Assembly: GCA_029777215.1 (NCBI GenBank)
Contig: JAKOSQ010000190.1
Location: 1-7,579 of the forward strand
Source of the DNA: Bacillota bacterium
Lineage (GTDB): Bacteria; Bacillota; Clostridia; Oscillospirales; Oscillospiraceae
DNA: 7,579 nucleotides
Direction: 5' to 3'
Positions 1 to 6,198 of the stretch are shown piece by piece; the first letter of the stretch is position 1; each line of letters opens with the position of its first letter. Below the pieces are notes generated by a model that was not told where the DNA came from, did not search any database, and worked only from the letters and a program-made list of their open reading frames with translations. Both the position numbers and the translations under genes were made by a program.

Positions 1-945
1 CTCGTCGTCCACATAGCCCTCGTCGCGGTAAAAGTGCATCGCGCGCAGAACCGCGCGGTCACCGAGCGCCGCGCGAAGCGCCGGCAGGCGCGCGTAAAAT
101 TCCTTTTCCGGCACCTCGCGCAGAACCGTCTTGCCAAAGCTCGCGGCAACGGCCTTCATCTCGCGCGGGATCGCGGCGTAGTCCGCCGTGAGGTCGGCGT
201 GACCGCCGGCGGAGACGAGACAGAGGACGTAGTCGTTTTCGGGGAAGGGGACAGAGCGGATTTTCGGCGCGTCCGGGTCGCAGAAGTCCATTGCGCACAC
301 GCCGCCGACGACGCAGGCGCTCTGGTCCATGAGTCCGCAGGGCTTGCCGAAAAAGCGGTTTTCGGCCTCACGCCCCATGCGCGCGAGCTTTGCCGGCTCC
401 GGTGCGCGGACGCCCGCGAGCGCGCAAAGCGCTGTGCCGAGCAGCATTTCAAACGCCGCCGAGGACGACAGCCCGCTGCCCGGCGGCACCGCGCTCGTCA
501 CGGCGAGCTTTCCGCCGCGGAGCGTCACGCCGTCCTGCGCGAGGCTGGCCGCCATGCCGCGCACGAGGGCGGCGGTCGTGTTCTTTTCGTTTTCGCACGG
601 CACAAGCGTTTTGAGCGAAACGCTGATCGTCCCGAAGCCCTCGGACGCGAGCGTGACCGTGTCGCTGCCGTCCGGCGAGACGAGCGCGAGCATGTCAAGG
701 TCGACCGCCGAGGCGAGGACCTTGCCGTTTTCGTGGTCCGTGTGGTTGCCGCCGATCTCTGTGCGGCCGGGCGCGGAGACGAGGGCCGCCGCGTCCGTTT
801 CGCCGAACTGCGCGCGGTAAAACGCGAGCAGCGCGAGATAGCGCCTGCGGCATGTCGCCGCCTTTGCGCCGGGGTAGAGCCGCGCAAAGGCGGCGTCGAG
901 CGCGCCTGCGCGGATGGAAGTCTGCCAATTTTTCAGAGATTTCAT
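1..945 (-). CDS. galK: Galactokinase-like GHMP kinase (3' end missing)
   Basis: This is probably the ATP-dependent kinase that turns free galactose into galactose-1-phosphate in the cytoplasm. The frame is open from an ATG at 945 to the window edge, giving 315 residues; galactokinases usually have about 390-430, so the C-terminal part is missing. Visible motifs are the sugar-binding signature GRTEIGGNHTDH (residues 60-71), the GHMP phosphate-binding loop PPGSGLSSSAA (154-164) and CGLMDQ (203-208), where D207 aligns with the catalytic Asp. R61, H68 and D70 match canonical sugar contacts, but N67 stands where the classical GEHTDY motif has Glu. The gene follows the alpha-galactosidase by 12 bp, and its Shine-Dalgarno TGAGGAG includes that gene's stop codon. 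The family call is firm. Strict specificity for galactose is inferred from the operon and is less sure because of the substitution. Confidence 0.85.
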   Translation of the reverse strand, partial: MKSLKNWQTSIRAGALDAAFARLYPGAKAATCRRRYLALLAFYRAQFGETDAAALVSAPGRTEIGGNHTDHENGKVLASAVDLDMLALVSPDGSDTVTLASEGFGTISVSLKTLVPCENEKNTTAALVRGMAASLAQDGVTLRGGKLAVTSAVPPGSGLSSSAAFEMLLGTALCALAGVRAPEPAKLARMGREAENRFFGKPCGLMDQSACVVGGVCAMDFCDPDAPKIRSVPFPENDYVLCLVSAGGHADLTADYAAIPREMKAVAASFGKTVLREVPEKEFYARLPALRAALGDRAVLRAMHFYRDEGYVDDE

Positions 946-953
946 ATCCGTCG

Positions 954-960
954 CTCCTCA
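954..960 (-). promoter_or_regulatory. Shine-Dalgarno of the galactokinase, overlapping the upstream stop codon
   Basis: TGAGGAG on the minus strand ends 8 nt before the ATG at 945. Its first three bases are the stop codon of the alpha-galactosidase, so termination and re-initiation take place at the same spot. It fixes the ATG at 945 as the start; another ATG at 961 lies in a different frame. Confidence 0.75.
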
Positions 961-2598
961 AAGCTGAAAACTGCGGCTGCTCTCTCTGCCGTCGGCGGTG
1001 AAACGAAGCGTCAGCTCTCCGCCGTCCTCCCGCGCGTCGAGCAGCCTTGCGCCCCGCAAAACCTGCATTTCGCGCAGGAGCGTTTTTTGCTTTTCATTAT
1101 AAACGCCGGGGTCGTCCGATGTAAAGAGAAGGCCGCCGCAGATGGCATTGATCGCCGCAAGTGTTTCACGCTGCGTCTCCGTGAGCGCGTTGCCCTCCGC
1201 GCGGAGGATGAAAACGTCCGGGTCGCAGAGGAACGCACGGGACGAGAGCTCCCGGCGGAAGACGCTGTTGAGAAGACTGTTTTTCGTCGAAACGCGCTCG
1301 CGGTGCAGCAGGCGCATCCACCACTTGTCGTCCCAGTCGAGGCCGACGTCGCAGCCGATGCGGCAGTAGTCGACGAGCCCGAAGGCCGGCATCAGCGGCA
1401 CGCCGCAGCCGAGCAGCCGCACGCCGGGGGTGCACGCGCGGATGAATTCCATCGCCTCGCACATGATCTCGCCCCGCGTTTTGTCCGGGCGCGGGAACTG
1501 ACAGGCGGCATAGAGAAAGTCAAGCTTTAAGAATTTGAAGCCCCAGTCCTCGGTCGCGGTGCGCAGCGTCTCGCGGACGTATTCGCGCGCCTCGTCATTG
1601 TAAAAGTCGAGCGCGCACACGCCGCTCCAGTTGGGGCCGCCCGTGACATACGCGCCCGTCTCGTCGCGGAGAAACCAGTCCGGATGCTCGCGCAAAACGG
1701 TCGAGTCGCGTTCGCAGACGAAGGGCGCGAGCCAAAGACCCGGCTCGAGGCCCGCTTCGGCAATTTCGTCGCGGACGGCGCGCATCCCGCGCGGGAATTT
1801 CGTCTTGTCAACCCGGAGCCAGTCACCGACCTTTTCCTCCCAGCCGTCGTCGATCTGGAAAATCTCAAACGGGAAGCCGCAGGTCTTGACGCCTCTGAGG
1901 TCGGAGAGCAGCTTTTCCTCGTCGATCTCCTGATAGTGGCGGTACCAGCTCGTGTAACCGGTGATGGGCGGCACGGTCGGCGCGGGGATGCCGAGCGCCG
2001 AAAACCAGCGGTCAAAGACCTCGGCTTCGGTTCCCTCCGCGAGAAAGACCTCCATGAGCGTGACCATCTCGCCGGCGGGGTACTGCCGCGCACAGGTTTC
2101 CTTTTCGGCGGTGAGCGTGTTGTGTGCCGCGTCCGTTACGAAGCGGGTGAAGCCGTTTTTCTCGCTGAGGGATGCAAAGAGCGAGAACCTGCCGCCCCGG
2201 CGGGTGTAGCCGTAGCTCCAGCCGTGGAGTCGGCCCTTTTTGTTGGGGTAGCTCGTGAAGCGGTAGTCGCCGCTGCCGTCGAGCGCGTATTTTTTGACGA
2301 GTGCCTTCGGCGCGGCGTGCAGACCGCGCATTTTGGCGTCCGGGGGCAGCTCACGGCTGTCCGTCCAGGACTGCCAGCCGTTTAAAAAGACGTGCCCGGC
2401 GCTTTGAAAGTCCTCCGTCAGCGTCAGCGAGAGCGCCTCGACGCGGACGGGGACGGCGGGCGTCATTGTAACGCAGACGCGGTCTGCCTCCCGAAGGAGG
2501 CAGACCGTGGCAAGGTCGCTGCGCGTTTCCGTTTCGACTTTGAGCGAAACGGGCGCACCGCCGGCTGTTAATTTAACGGTACAAAAATCAGCTTTCAT
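958..2598 (-). CDS. Alpha-galactosidase, glycoside hydrolase family 36
   Basis: A retaining alpha-galactosidase predicted to release terminal alpha-linked galactose from melibiose- or raffinose-type sugars. It has no signal peptide, so it should act in the cytoplasm on imported sugar. The 546 residues match the short GH36 enzymes such as Thermotoga GalA (about 550) rather than the 720-750-residue forms. An N-terminal beta-rich domain (about 1-200) precedes the (beta/alpha)8 barrel, which begins at GYTSWY (214-219). Barrel motifs are FQIDDGW (247-253), GLWLAPF (287-293), KFLKLDF (355-361) with D360 the expected nucleophile, and YCRIGCDVG (411-419) with D417 the expected acid/base. The ATG overlaps the end of the upstream transporter gene by 11 bp and has a GGGGAG Shine-Dalgarno about 9 nt upstream, which suggests translational coupling. 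An unusually stable hairpin lies in codons 31-40. Family confidence is high; the exact substrate is inferred from neighbours. Confidence 0.93.
   Translation of the reverse strand: MKADFCTVKLTAGGAPVSLKVETETRSDLATVCLLREADRVCVTMTPAVPVRVEALSLTLTEDFQSAGHVFLNGWQSWTDSRELPPDAKMRGLHAAPKALVKKYALDGSGDYRFTSYPNKKGRLHGWSYGYTRRGGRFSLFASLSEKNGFTRFVTDAAHNTLTAEKETCARQYPAGEMVTLMEVFLAEGTEAEVFDRWFSALGIPAPTVPPITGYTSWYRHYQEIDEEKLLSDLRGVKTCGFPFEIFQIDDGWEEKVGDWLRVDKTKFPRGMRAVRDEIAEAGLEPGLWLAPFVCERDSTVLREHPDWFLRDETGAYVTGGPNWSGVCALDFYNDEAREYVRETLRTATEDWGFKFLKLDFLYAACQFPRPDKTRGEIMCEAMEFIRACTPGVRLLGCGVPLMPAFGLVDYCRIGCDVGLDWDDKWWMRLLHRERVSTKNSLLNSVFRRELSSRAFLCDPDVFILRAEGNALTETQRETLAAINAICGGLLFTSDDPGVYNEKQKTLLREMQVLRGARLLDAREDGGELTLRFTADGRESSRSFQL
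2480..2507 (-). other. Perfect 12-bp hairpin with UUCG tetraloop inside the alpha-galactosidase coding sequence
   Basis: On the minus strand, which is the mRNA sense, positions 2507-2496 and 2491-2480 are perfectly complementary over 12 bp. They enclose TTCG closed by a C-G pair, the especially stable C(UUCG)G tetraloop. The element covers codons 31-40 (T-V-C-L-L-R-E-A-D-R) and starts about 90 nt after the start codon. No T-tract follows, so it is not an intrinsic terminator. A role in translation speed, mRNA stability or processing is possible but not shown. Confidence 0.7.
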
Positions 2599-3961
2599 GC
2601 GTTTTGCTCCCCGCTTCGATCGTGGCGATGGTGGCCTTTTCGTTGTAGGAGAAGAAGACGATCCCGCCCGCGAGGCAGAGCACCGCCGCGACGATGGCGC
2701 TCAGGCGGTAGCCGAAGCCGTTTTCGCCGACCCTCGCAAGACTCGTGAACACGAGCATGGCGACCGACTGGCCGAGCTTGAAGGCGAAGGTGCGGGCCGC
2801 GTAGAACATGCCCTCGCGGTTTTCGCCGGTCGTGATGCTGTCGGCCTCCGCGATGTCCGCGACGACGGCCTGCGGCAGAATGCCGAGCGCTGCCATCGGG
2901 ATCGCGCCGAGGACGGCGATGATGATGCCCCAGGTCATGCCGGAGAGACCCCACATGCCGCAGAAGGTCGTGAGCGTGAAGACGCCGGAGAAGGCGATGA
3001 AGGCCCACTGGACGATTTTTTTCTTGCCGAACTTCTTGGCGAGAATGTTGACCGGGGCGTAGAAGACGAGGGACACGAGGGTCATGAGCGCGAAGAGAAC
3101 GAAGGACATGCCGGAGTCGAGACCCATGAGGACGGTGATGTAGAAGGGAAGGCCCGTCTGGAAAAGAGTGAGGGCGATCCAGTAGAGAACGTCGGAGCTC
3201 ACGAACTTCTGGAATTCGCGGTTCGAGAAGGTCTTGCCGAGGGACTGGAACATCTTGCTCTCGCAGGGGGTGGTGTCGGCGTACTCGTGCTCGTCGATCG
3301 TGAAGGCGGGCACCTCCATGCAGATGACGGCGAGGGCCGCGAAAATGCCGATGGCGGCGCGGTAGCTGCCGGCGTAGCCGAGGGAAGCTTCAAAGAGCTT
3401 CGCGACATTCGGCACGAGGTAGGACACCGCGGTGCCGAGGAAGAAGGTGATGGAAATAAAGGTCGAGAGGTTCACGCGCGCGGTCTGCGTCCGGCCGAGC
3501 TCCGGAATGAGGGCGTTGAACGGCGTGCAGTAGAGCGTGAGGAAGAGGTAGAACAGCAGGTCCATTGCAAGGAGAAAGAGGCTGTTTTTCGGGCTCTGTC
3601 CGCTGACCGGGGAGGTAAAGACGAGCACGGTCACGATGCCGAGCGGGACCGCCGCCCAGCGCAGGAAGGGAATGCGCCGACCAAGCTTGTTTTTGCAGCG
3701 GTCGGAGCACGAGGCAATCCACGGGTCCGTGATCGCGTCGAAGATGCGGCCGACGGCGGCAATGAGGCCGATGACTGTCAGCCCCGCAAAGACTGCGCCC
3801 TGCGTGAAGAACACCGGTGCGCCCGACGCGACCGCCGTGTCGCTCGGCTGGTAGAAAAAGACGAGCCAGTTGGTGATGATGCCGGACATGATGGCCCAGC
3901 CGAGCTGTCCGATGGCAAAGAGCCAGAGGATTTTGTTGCTTGCCTGCTTTTTTTCAGTCAT
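2588..3961 (-). CDS. GPH-family (MelB-like) sugar:cation symporter
   Basis: A 12-helix inner-membrane transporter of the glycoside-pentoside-hexuronide:cation symporter family (MFS superfamily), predicted to import an alpha-galactoside with Na+ or H+. The 457 residues are the usual length. The helix II signature GRIFDAITDP (71-80) carries D75 and D79, which align with the cation-site pair D55/D59 of MelB. It continues into a basic loop, CKNKLGRRIPFLRW (89-102), as is typical. The helix XI region has TFAFKLGQSVA (391-401), with K395 in the place of the conserved Lys (K377 in MelB). Ala83 stands where many members have Gly in the DPxxG motif. The start is set by a GAGGAG Shine-Dalgarno 8 nt upstream that overlaps the tetR stop. 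The gene lies 12 bp after the regulator and overlaps the alpha-galactosidase by 11 bp, so an alpha-galactoside is the likely cargo. Hydrophobic segments run through most of the protein, with an amphipathic central loop near 225-255. Confidence 0.92.
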   Translation of the reverse strand: MTEKKQASNKILWLFAIGQLGWAIMSGIITNWLVFFYQPSDTAVASGAPVFFTQGAVFAGLTVIGLIAAVGRIFDAITDPWIASCSDRCKNKLGRRIPFLRWAAVPLGIVTVLVFTSPVSGQSPKNSLFLLAMDLLFYLFLTLYCTPFNALIPELGRTQTARVNLSTFISITFFLGTAVSYLVPNVAKLFEASLGYAGSYRAAIGIFAALAVICMEVPAFTIDEHEYADTTPCESKMFQSLGKTFSNREFQKFVSSDVLYWIALTLFQTGLPFYITVLMGLDSGMSFVLFALMTLVSLVFYAPVNILAKKFGKKKIVQWAFIAFSGVFTLTTFCGMWGLSGMTWGIIIAVLGAIPMAALGILPQAVVADIAEADSITTGENREGMFYAARTFAFKLGQSVAMLVFTSLARVGENGFGYRLSAIVAAVLCLAGGIVFFSYNEKATIATIEAGSKTHES

Positions 3962-3969
3962 ATCGATCT

Positions 3970-3976
3970 CTCCTCA
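3970..3976 (-). promoter_or_regulatory. Shine-Dalgarno of the symporter, overlapping the tetR stop codon
   Basis: TGAGGAG on the minus strand contains the tetR stop codon and lies 8 nt before the symporter ATG at 3961. The arrangement is nearly identical to the junction before the galactokinase, and it supports the chosen start and a single polycistronic mRNA. Confidence 0.75.
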
Positions 3977-4633
3977 AAAATTATATGCCGGGTCCCGCAG
4001 ATAGCCGAGCACCATTTCGACGAACAGCGCCATCTCCGCGGCGCCCTGTGTATAATCGTCCTCCGGCAGCACCTCGCCCCGGAGAAATTTCCTCGCCGTG
4101 CCGTTGAGAAAATCAGATATCGTGCGATAGAGAAAGTTCGCGTCGAGCCCCGGACGGATGCTGCCGTCCGCCTCGCCCTTTTCGTGCGCCGCGCGGAACA
4201 GATCGTAAAAGTCGAGGATGCTCTCGCGGTAGGGGAGCAGCGTTTCGGGGTCGGGCTTTTCCGTGAGGAGGACCGTGTCGAGCGCGTCGAGAAAGCGCAG
4301 AAACGGCTGCTGCTCCATATATAACTGGACATAGGCCCCGAGCAGGATTTCCATCTGCGCGATACCGCTTGCCGCCTCGTATTCGGGCGAGTGGAACTGC
4401 AGTTCGAAAAGCCGCGCGACGTCCCGCCAGAGAAGCGTGCCGCTCTCGAGCATGATCGCGGATTTCGTACCGAAATAGCGATAGAGCGTCGCGACGCCGA
4501 TGCCGCACTCGTCTGCGATGTCCGTCATGCGGACATTTTCCGCTCCGCGCTCTAAAAAGAGTTCCGCCGCCGTCAGAACGATGCGCTTCTCGCGTTGCTT
4601 TCGTTCCGCCTCGGCGAGATCACCGGGTTTCAC
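3974..4633 (-). CDS. TetR/AcrR-family transcriptional regulator, first gene of the galactoside operon
   Basis: A small-molecule-responsive repressor with an N-terminal TetR-type helix-turn-helix and an all-alpha ligand and dimer domain. The DNA-binding part is recognisable as RIVLTAAELFLERGAENVRMTDIADECGIGVATLYRYFGTK, split here as a first helix near residues 17-30 and the HTH near 36-57, with the typical VATLYRYFGTK recognition segment (counting from the start used here). The C-terminal 150 residues are divergent, so the ligand cannot be read; an alpha-galactoside or galactose derivative is a guess from context. The start is the GTG at 4633, giving 219 residues, because AAAGGGG (4644-4650) lies 10 nt upstream of it. 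An in-frame GTG at 4642 would add three residues but sits only one base from that Shine-Dalgarno. The protein probably binds the paired TGATAG-N5-CTATCA operators just upstream and so controls both itself and the GT-B gene. Confidence 0.9.
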   Translation of the reverse strand: MKPGDLAEAERKQREKRIVLTAAELFLERGAENVRMTDIADECGIGVATLYRYFGTKSAIMLESGTLLWRDVARLFELQFHSPEYEAASGIAQMEILLGAYVQLYMEQQPFLRFLDALDTVLLTEKPDPETLLPYRESILDFYDLFRAAHEKGEADGSIRPGLDANFLYRTISDFLNGTARKFLRGEVLPEDDYTQGAAEMALFVEMVLGYLRDPAYNF

Positions 4634-4662
4634 TTGACACACGCCCCTTTCTGTGATAGTCT
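4634..4662 (+). promoter_or_regulatory. Promoter for the GT-B gene
   Basis: A perfect -35 box TTGACA (4634-4639), a 17-bp spacer, and an extended -10 region TGaTAGTCT (4654-4662). The hexamer TAGTCT is weak, but the TG extension and the consensus -35 compensate. Expected transcription start is near 4669, giving a leader of about 60 nt before the ATG at 4728. The -10 region coincides with half of operator 1, so a bound repressor would block it. The -35 box occupies the gap between the tetR Shine-Dalgarno and its GTG. Confidence 0.7.
4644..4650 (-). promoter_or_regulatory. Shine-Dalgarno deciding the tetR start
   Basis: AAAGGGG on the minus strand. It is one base from the GTG at 4642, too close to use, and 10 nt from the in-frame GTG at 4633. 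This favours the shorter protein. Confidence 0.6.
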
Positions 4663-4670
4663 ACCTATCA
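4654..4670. promoter_or_regulatory. Operator 1, TGATAG-N5-CTATCA
   Basis: A 17-bp dyad with perfect 6-bp half-sites TGATAG and CTATCA around TCTAC. It overlaps the extended -10 of the plus-strand promoter. The likely ligand is a dimer of the adjacent TetR-family protein. The half-site recalls the TATCA/TGATA core of the classical tet operator, although here the arms are in the opposite order and further apart. Confidence 0.75.
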
Positions 4671-4673
4671 AGC

Positions 4674-4690
4674 TGATAGTTACACTATCA
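4674..4690. promoter_or_regulatory. Operator 2, TGATAG-N5-CTATCA
   Basis: A second 17-bp dyad with the same half-sites around TTACA. It overlaps the extended -10 of the minus-strand promoter. Its centre is 20 bp from that of operator 1, close to two helical turns, so two repressor dimers would sit on nearly the same face of the DNA. Confidence 0.75.
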
Positions 4691-4710
4691 CACAATGGAA
4701 CAAATGTCAA
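4682..4710 (-). promoter_or_regulatory. Promoter for the tetR-symporter-galactosidase-galactokinase operon
   Basis: On the minus strand there is a perfect -35 box TTGACA (4710-4705), a 17-bp spacer, and an extended -10 region TGaTAGTGT (4690-4682). Expected start is near 4675, about 40 nt before the GTG at 4633. It mirrors the plus-strand promoter around position 4672 and overlaps operator 2. The two promoters face each other, so two polymerases could not easily occupy both at once. Confidence 0.7.
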
Positions 4711-4714
4711 GACC

Positions 4715-4720
4715 GGAGGT
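4715..4720 (+). promoter_or_regulatory. Shine-Dalgarno deciding the GT-B start
   Basis: GGAGGT lies 7 nt before the ATG at 4728. In-frame ATGs at 4695 and 4704 have no such site and sit against the operator and the minus-strand -35 box, so they are unlikely starts. Confidence 0.85.
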
Positions 4721-4727
4721 AAAAACC

Positions 4728-6185
4728 ATGGGTGAAGCTTTCCGTATTTTCAATAACCCCATCCCCGAAAAGGACCTGAAAAAGGCCGAAAAGAACAAGG
4801 ACAAGTATATCCGCAAGTTCGGTGACGACAGCGAGACGCCCTACCATCTCGCGCTCGAGGACACGCCGGTCGTCGGGTCGCTCTGGAACATGCAGAGCCT
4901 TGCGCTCTCGAACGAGCCGACGGCAGAGTTCACGGACAAAACCGTCATCATCGGCAACATCCGCATGGGCTTCGGTCACTACCGCATCTCGATGGCGATG
5001 GCTTCGGCGGCGTATGCCCTCGGCTATAAGCCCGTTTGGATGGACCTCAACTCCTTCGGTGAGAGCACCTGCGGAAAGGTCATCCGCCACCAGAACGACC
5101 TGTACTCGATGGGCTCGCGCTGGTCGCAGAAGTATGAGCTTTTCAACAAATTCGTCTGGGACCCGCTCAACAGCGAGGGCTTCCGCAAGCTCTCCTACAA
5201 TGTCTCGGACGAGAAGGTGACGGAGCTCATGACGCCCGTCTACCGCGACATCCCCAGGGACACGCCCCTCATCGCGGCACACGTCTGGCCGGCGCAGGCC
5301 GCTGTCCACGCGGGCATGACCCACGTCGTCAACGCCATCCCGGACAACTGGCCCATGGCCCTTCACCTCGCGGACGGCGCGGTCCACACGGTCCAGACCC
5401 CCTCGGCCTATCTCGGCTACCGCACCCTGCGCGGCATGCGCAAGGGACAGGTCCTCGACCCGATGCCGGCGGACGCCCTCTATGAGACGGGCCATTACAT
5501 CGATCACGAGATCGTCTCGAACATCGAGGCCGACTGCACGCGGCGTGAAAAGCGCCTCAAAAACGGCGGCCCGGTCCGCTATCTGCTCACGATCGGCGGC
5601 GCGGGCGCGCAGGCGGAGCTTTATCTTTTCATCATCCGCACGCTGCTGCCGCAGGTGAAAAAGGGCAAGGCAGTGCTGCTTTTAAACGTCGGCGACCACC
5701 TCGACGCCTGGGAGTACATCCGCGACAAGCTCGGCCCGGACGCACAGCAGATCAAAGAGCACTTCGCCAACATGGACGAGGTGATGAGCTTTGCCAAAAA
5801 CGCACTCGACGGCGAGCTCTCCGGCCTGCACGCCTTTTATGACCCGGACATCTACGCGGCGGTCTACACGACGAACGTCCTCATGCGCGCATGCGACATC
5901 CTCGTGACAAAGCCGGGCGAGCTGTCGTTTTACCCCGTGCCGAAGCTCATGATCCAGCACGTCGGCGGGCATGAGGTCTGGGGCGCGATCCGCGCGGCCG
6001 AGCTCGGTGACGGCACCTACGAGTGCGCGCAGCCCGAGGACGTCGACGCGATGCTCCGCCTCATCCAGAGTGAGCCGGACATCGTGCTGCGCCTGTGCGA
6101 GCACATTAAGGCCGCGAACAAACTCGGAATCTACAACGGCGCCTACCGCGTCGTCCGCCTCGCCTGCGAGGGCAGGATGGAATAA
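4728..6185 (+). CDS. GT-B-fold glycosyltransferase-like protein (GT28-like, substrate unknown)
   Basis: A 485-residue soluble protein with no signal peptide or clear membrane helix. Two Rossmann-like halves are suggested. The N-terminal half has TVIIGNIRMGFGHYRISMA (72-90), like the glycine-rich GxGHxxxA opening of MurG, MGDG synthase and UgtP, followed by AHVWPAQ (184-190) and IPDNWPM (204-210). The C-terminal half opens with YLLTIGGAGAQAE (285-297) and has ILVTKPGELSFYPVPKLM (391-408) then HVGGHEVWGA (411-420). These resemble the KPGG...E and PGQExxN nucleotide-sugar segments of processive diacylglycerol glycosyltransferases. A charged segment (14-30) precedes the core. I infer a cytoplasmic or membrane-surface transferase using a nucleotide sugar; donor and acceptor cannot be read. 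It is alone on its strand but shares the repressor-controlled region with the galactoside operon, which hints at a galactose-linked product or a shared signal. A family member that has lost catalysis is also possible. Confidence 0.75.
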   Translation: MGEAFRIFNNPIPEKDLKKAEKNKDKYIRKFGDDSETPYHLALEDTPVVGSLWNMQSLALSNEPTAEFTDKTVIIGNIRMGFGHYRISMAMASAAYALGYKPVWMDLNSFGESTCGKVIRHQNDLYSMGSRWSQKYELFNKFVWDPLNSEGFRKLSYNVSDEKVTELMTPVYRDIPRDTPLIAAHVWPAQAAVHAGMTHVVNAIPDNWPMALHLADGAVHTVQTPSAYLGYRTLRGMRKGQVLDPMPADALYETGHYIDHEIVSNIEADCTRREKRLKNGGPVRYLLTIGGAGAQAELYLFIIRTLLPQVKKGKAVLLLNVGDHLDAWEYIRDKLGPDAQQIKEHFANMDEVMSFAKNALDGELSGLHAFYDPDIYAAVYTTNVLMRACDILVTKPGELSFYPVPKLMIQHVGGHEVWGAIRAAELGDGTYECAQPEDVDAMLRLIQSEPDIVLRLCEHIKAANKLGIYNGAYRVVRLACEGRME

Positions 6186-6198
6186 AATTTGGCTTATG

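Larger units (their letters stand above)
4652..4692. promoter_or_regulatory. 41-bp near-perfect palindrome, the paired operator region
   Basis: The outer arms TGTGATAGT (4652-4660) and ACTATCACA (4684-4692) and the inner arms CTATCA (4665-4670) and TGATAG (4674-4679) share one centre at 4672. Of the 20 base pairs across the axis, 17 match. The element fills the gap between the two opposed -35 boxes, which is what is expected for a repressor-controlled divergent control region. Confidence 0.85.

Noticed and set aside
34..1530. A 498-codon open frame on the plus strand
   Set aside because: It lies antisense to the galactokinase and alpha-galactosidase, whose motifs are unmistakable. Its product is rich in Arg, Ala, Glu and Val with no recognisable domain, as expected for an antisense frame in GC-rich DNA.
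2507..4324. A 605-codon open frame on the plus strand
   Set aside because: It runs antisense through three real genes (galactosidase start, symporter, tetR). The product is a long acidic/basic low-complexity chain (many Glu, Asp, Arg, Gly) with no domain, and it has no promoter or Shine-Dalgarno that I can see.
4695..4727. An 11-residue N-terminal extension of the GT-B protein from ATG 4695
   Set aside because: ATG 4695 follows the operator directly without a Shine-Dalgarno, whereas ATG 4728 has GGAGGT at 7-nt spacing.
4634..4727. A catabolite-response (CcpA cre) site or a riboswitch in the control region
   Set aside because: No sequence close to the cre consensus is present, and the predicted leaders of about 40 and 60 nt are too short and lack conserved riboswitch features.
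4707..5507. A 266-codon open frame on the minus strand opposite the GT-B gene
   Set aside because: It is an antisense shadow of the GT-B coding sequence; composition is Val/Arg/Asp-rich with no motifs.
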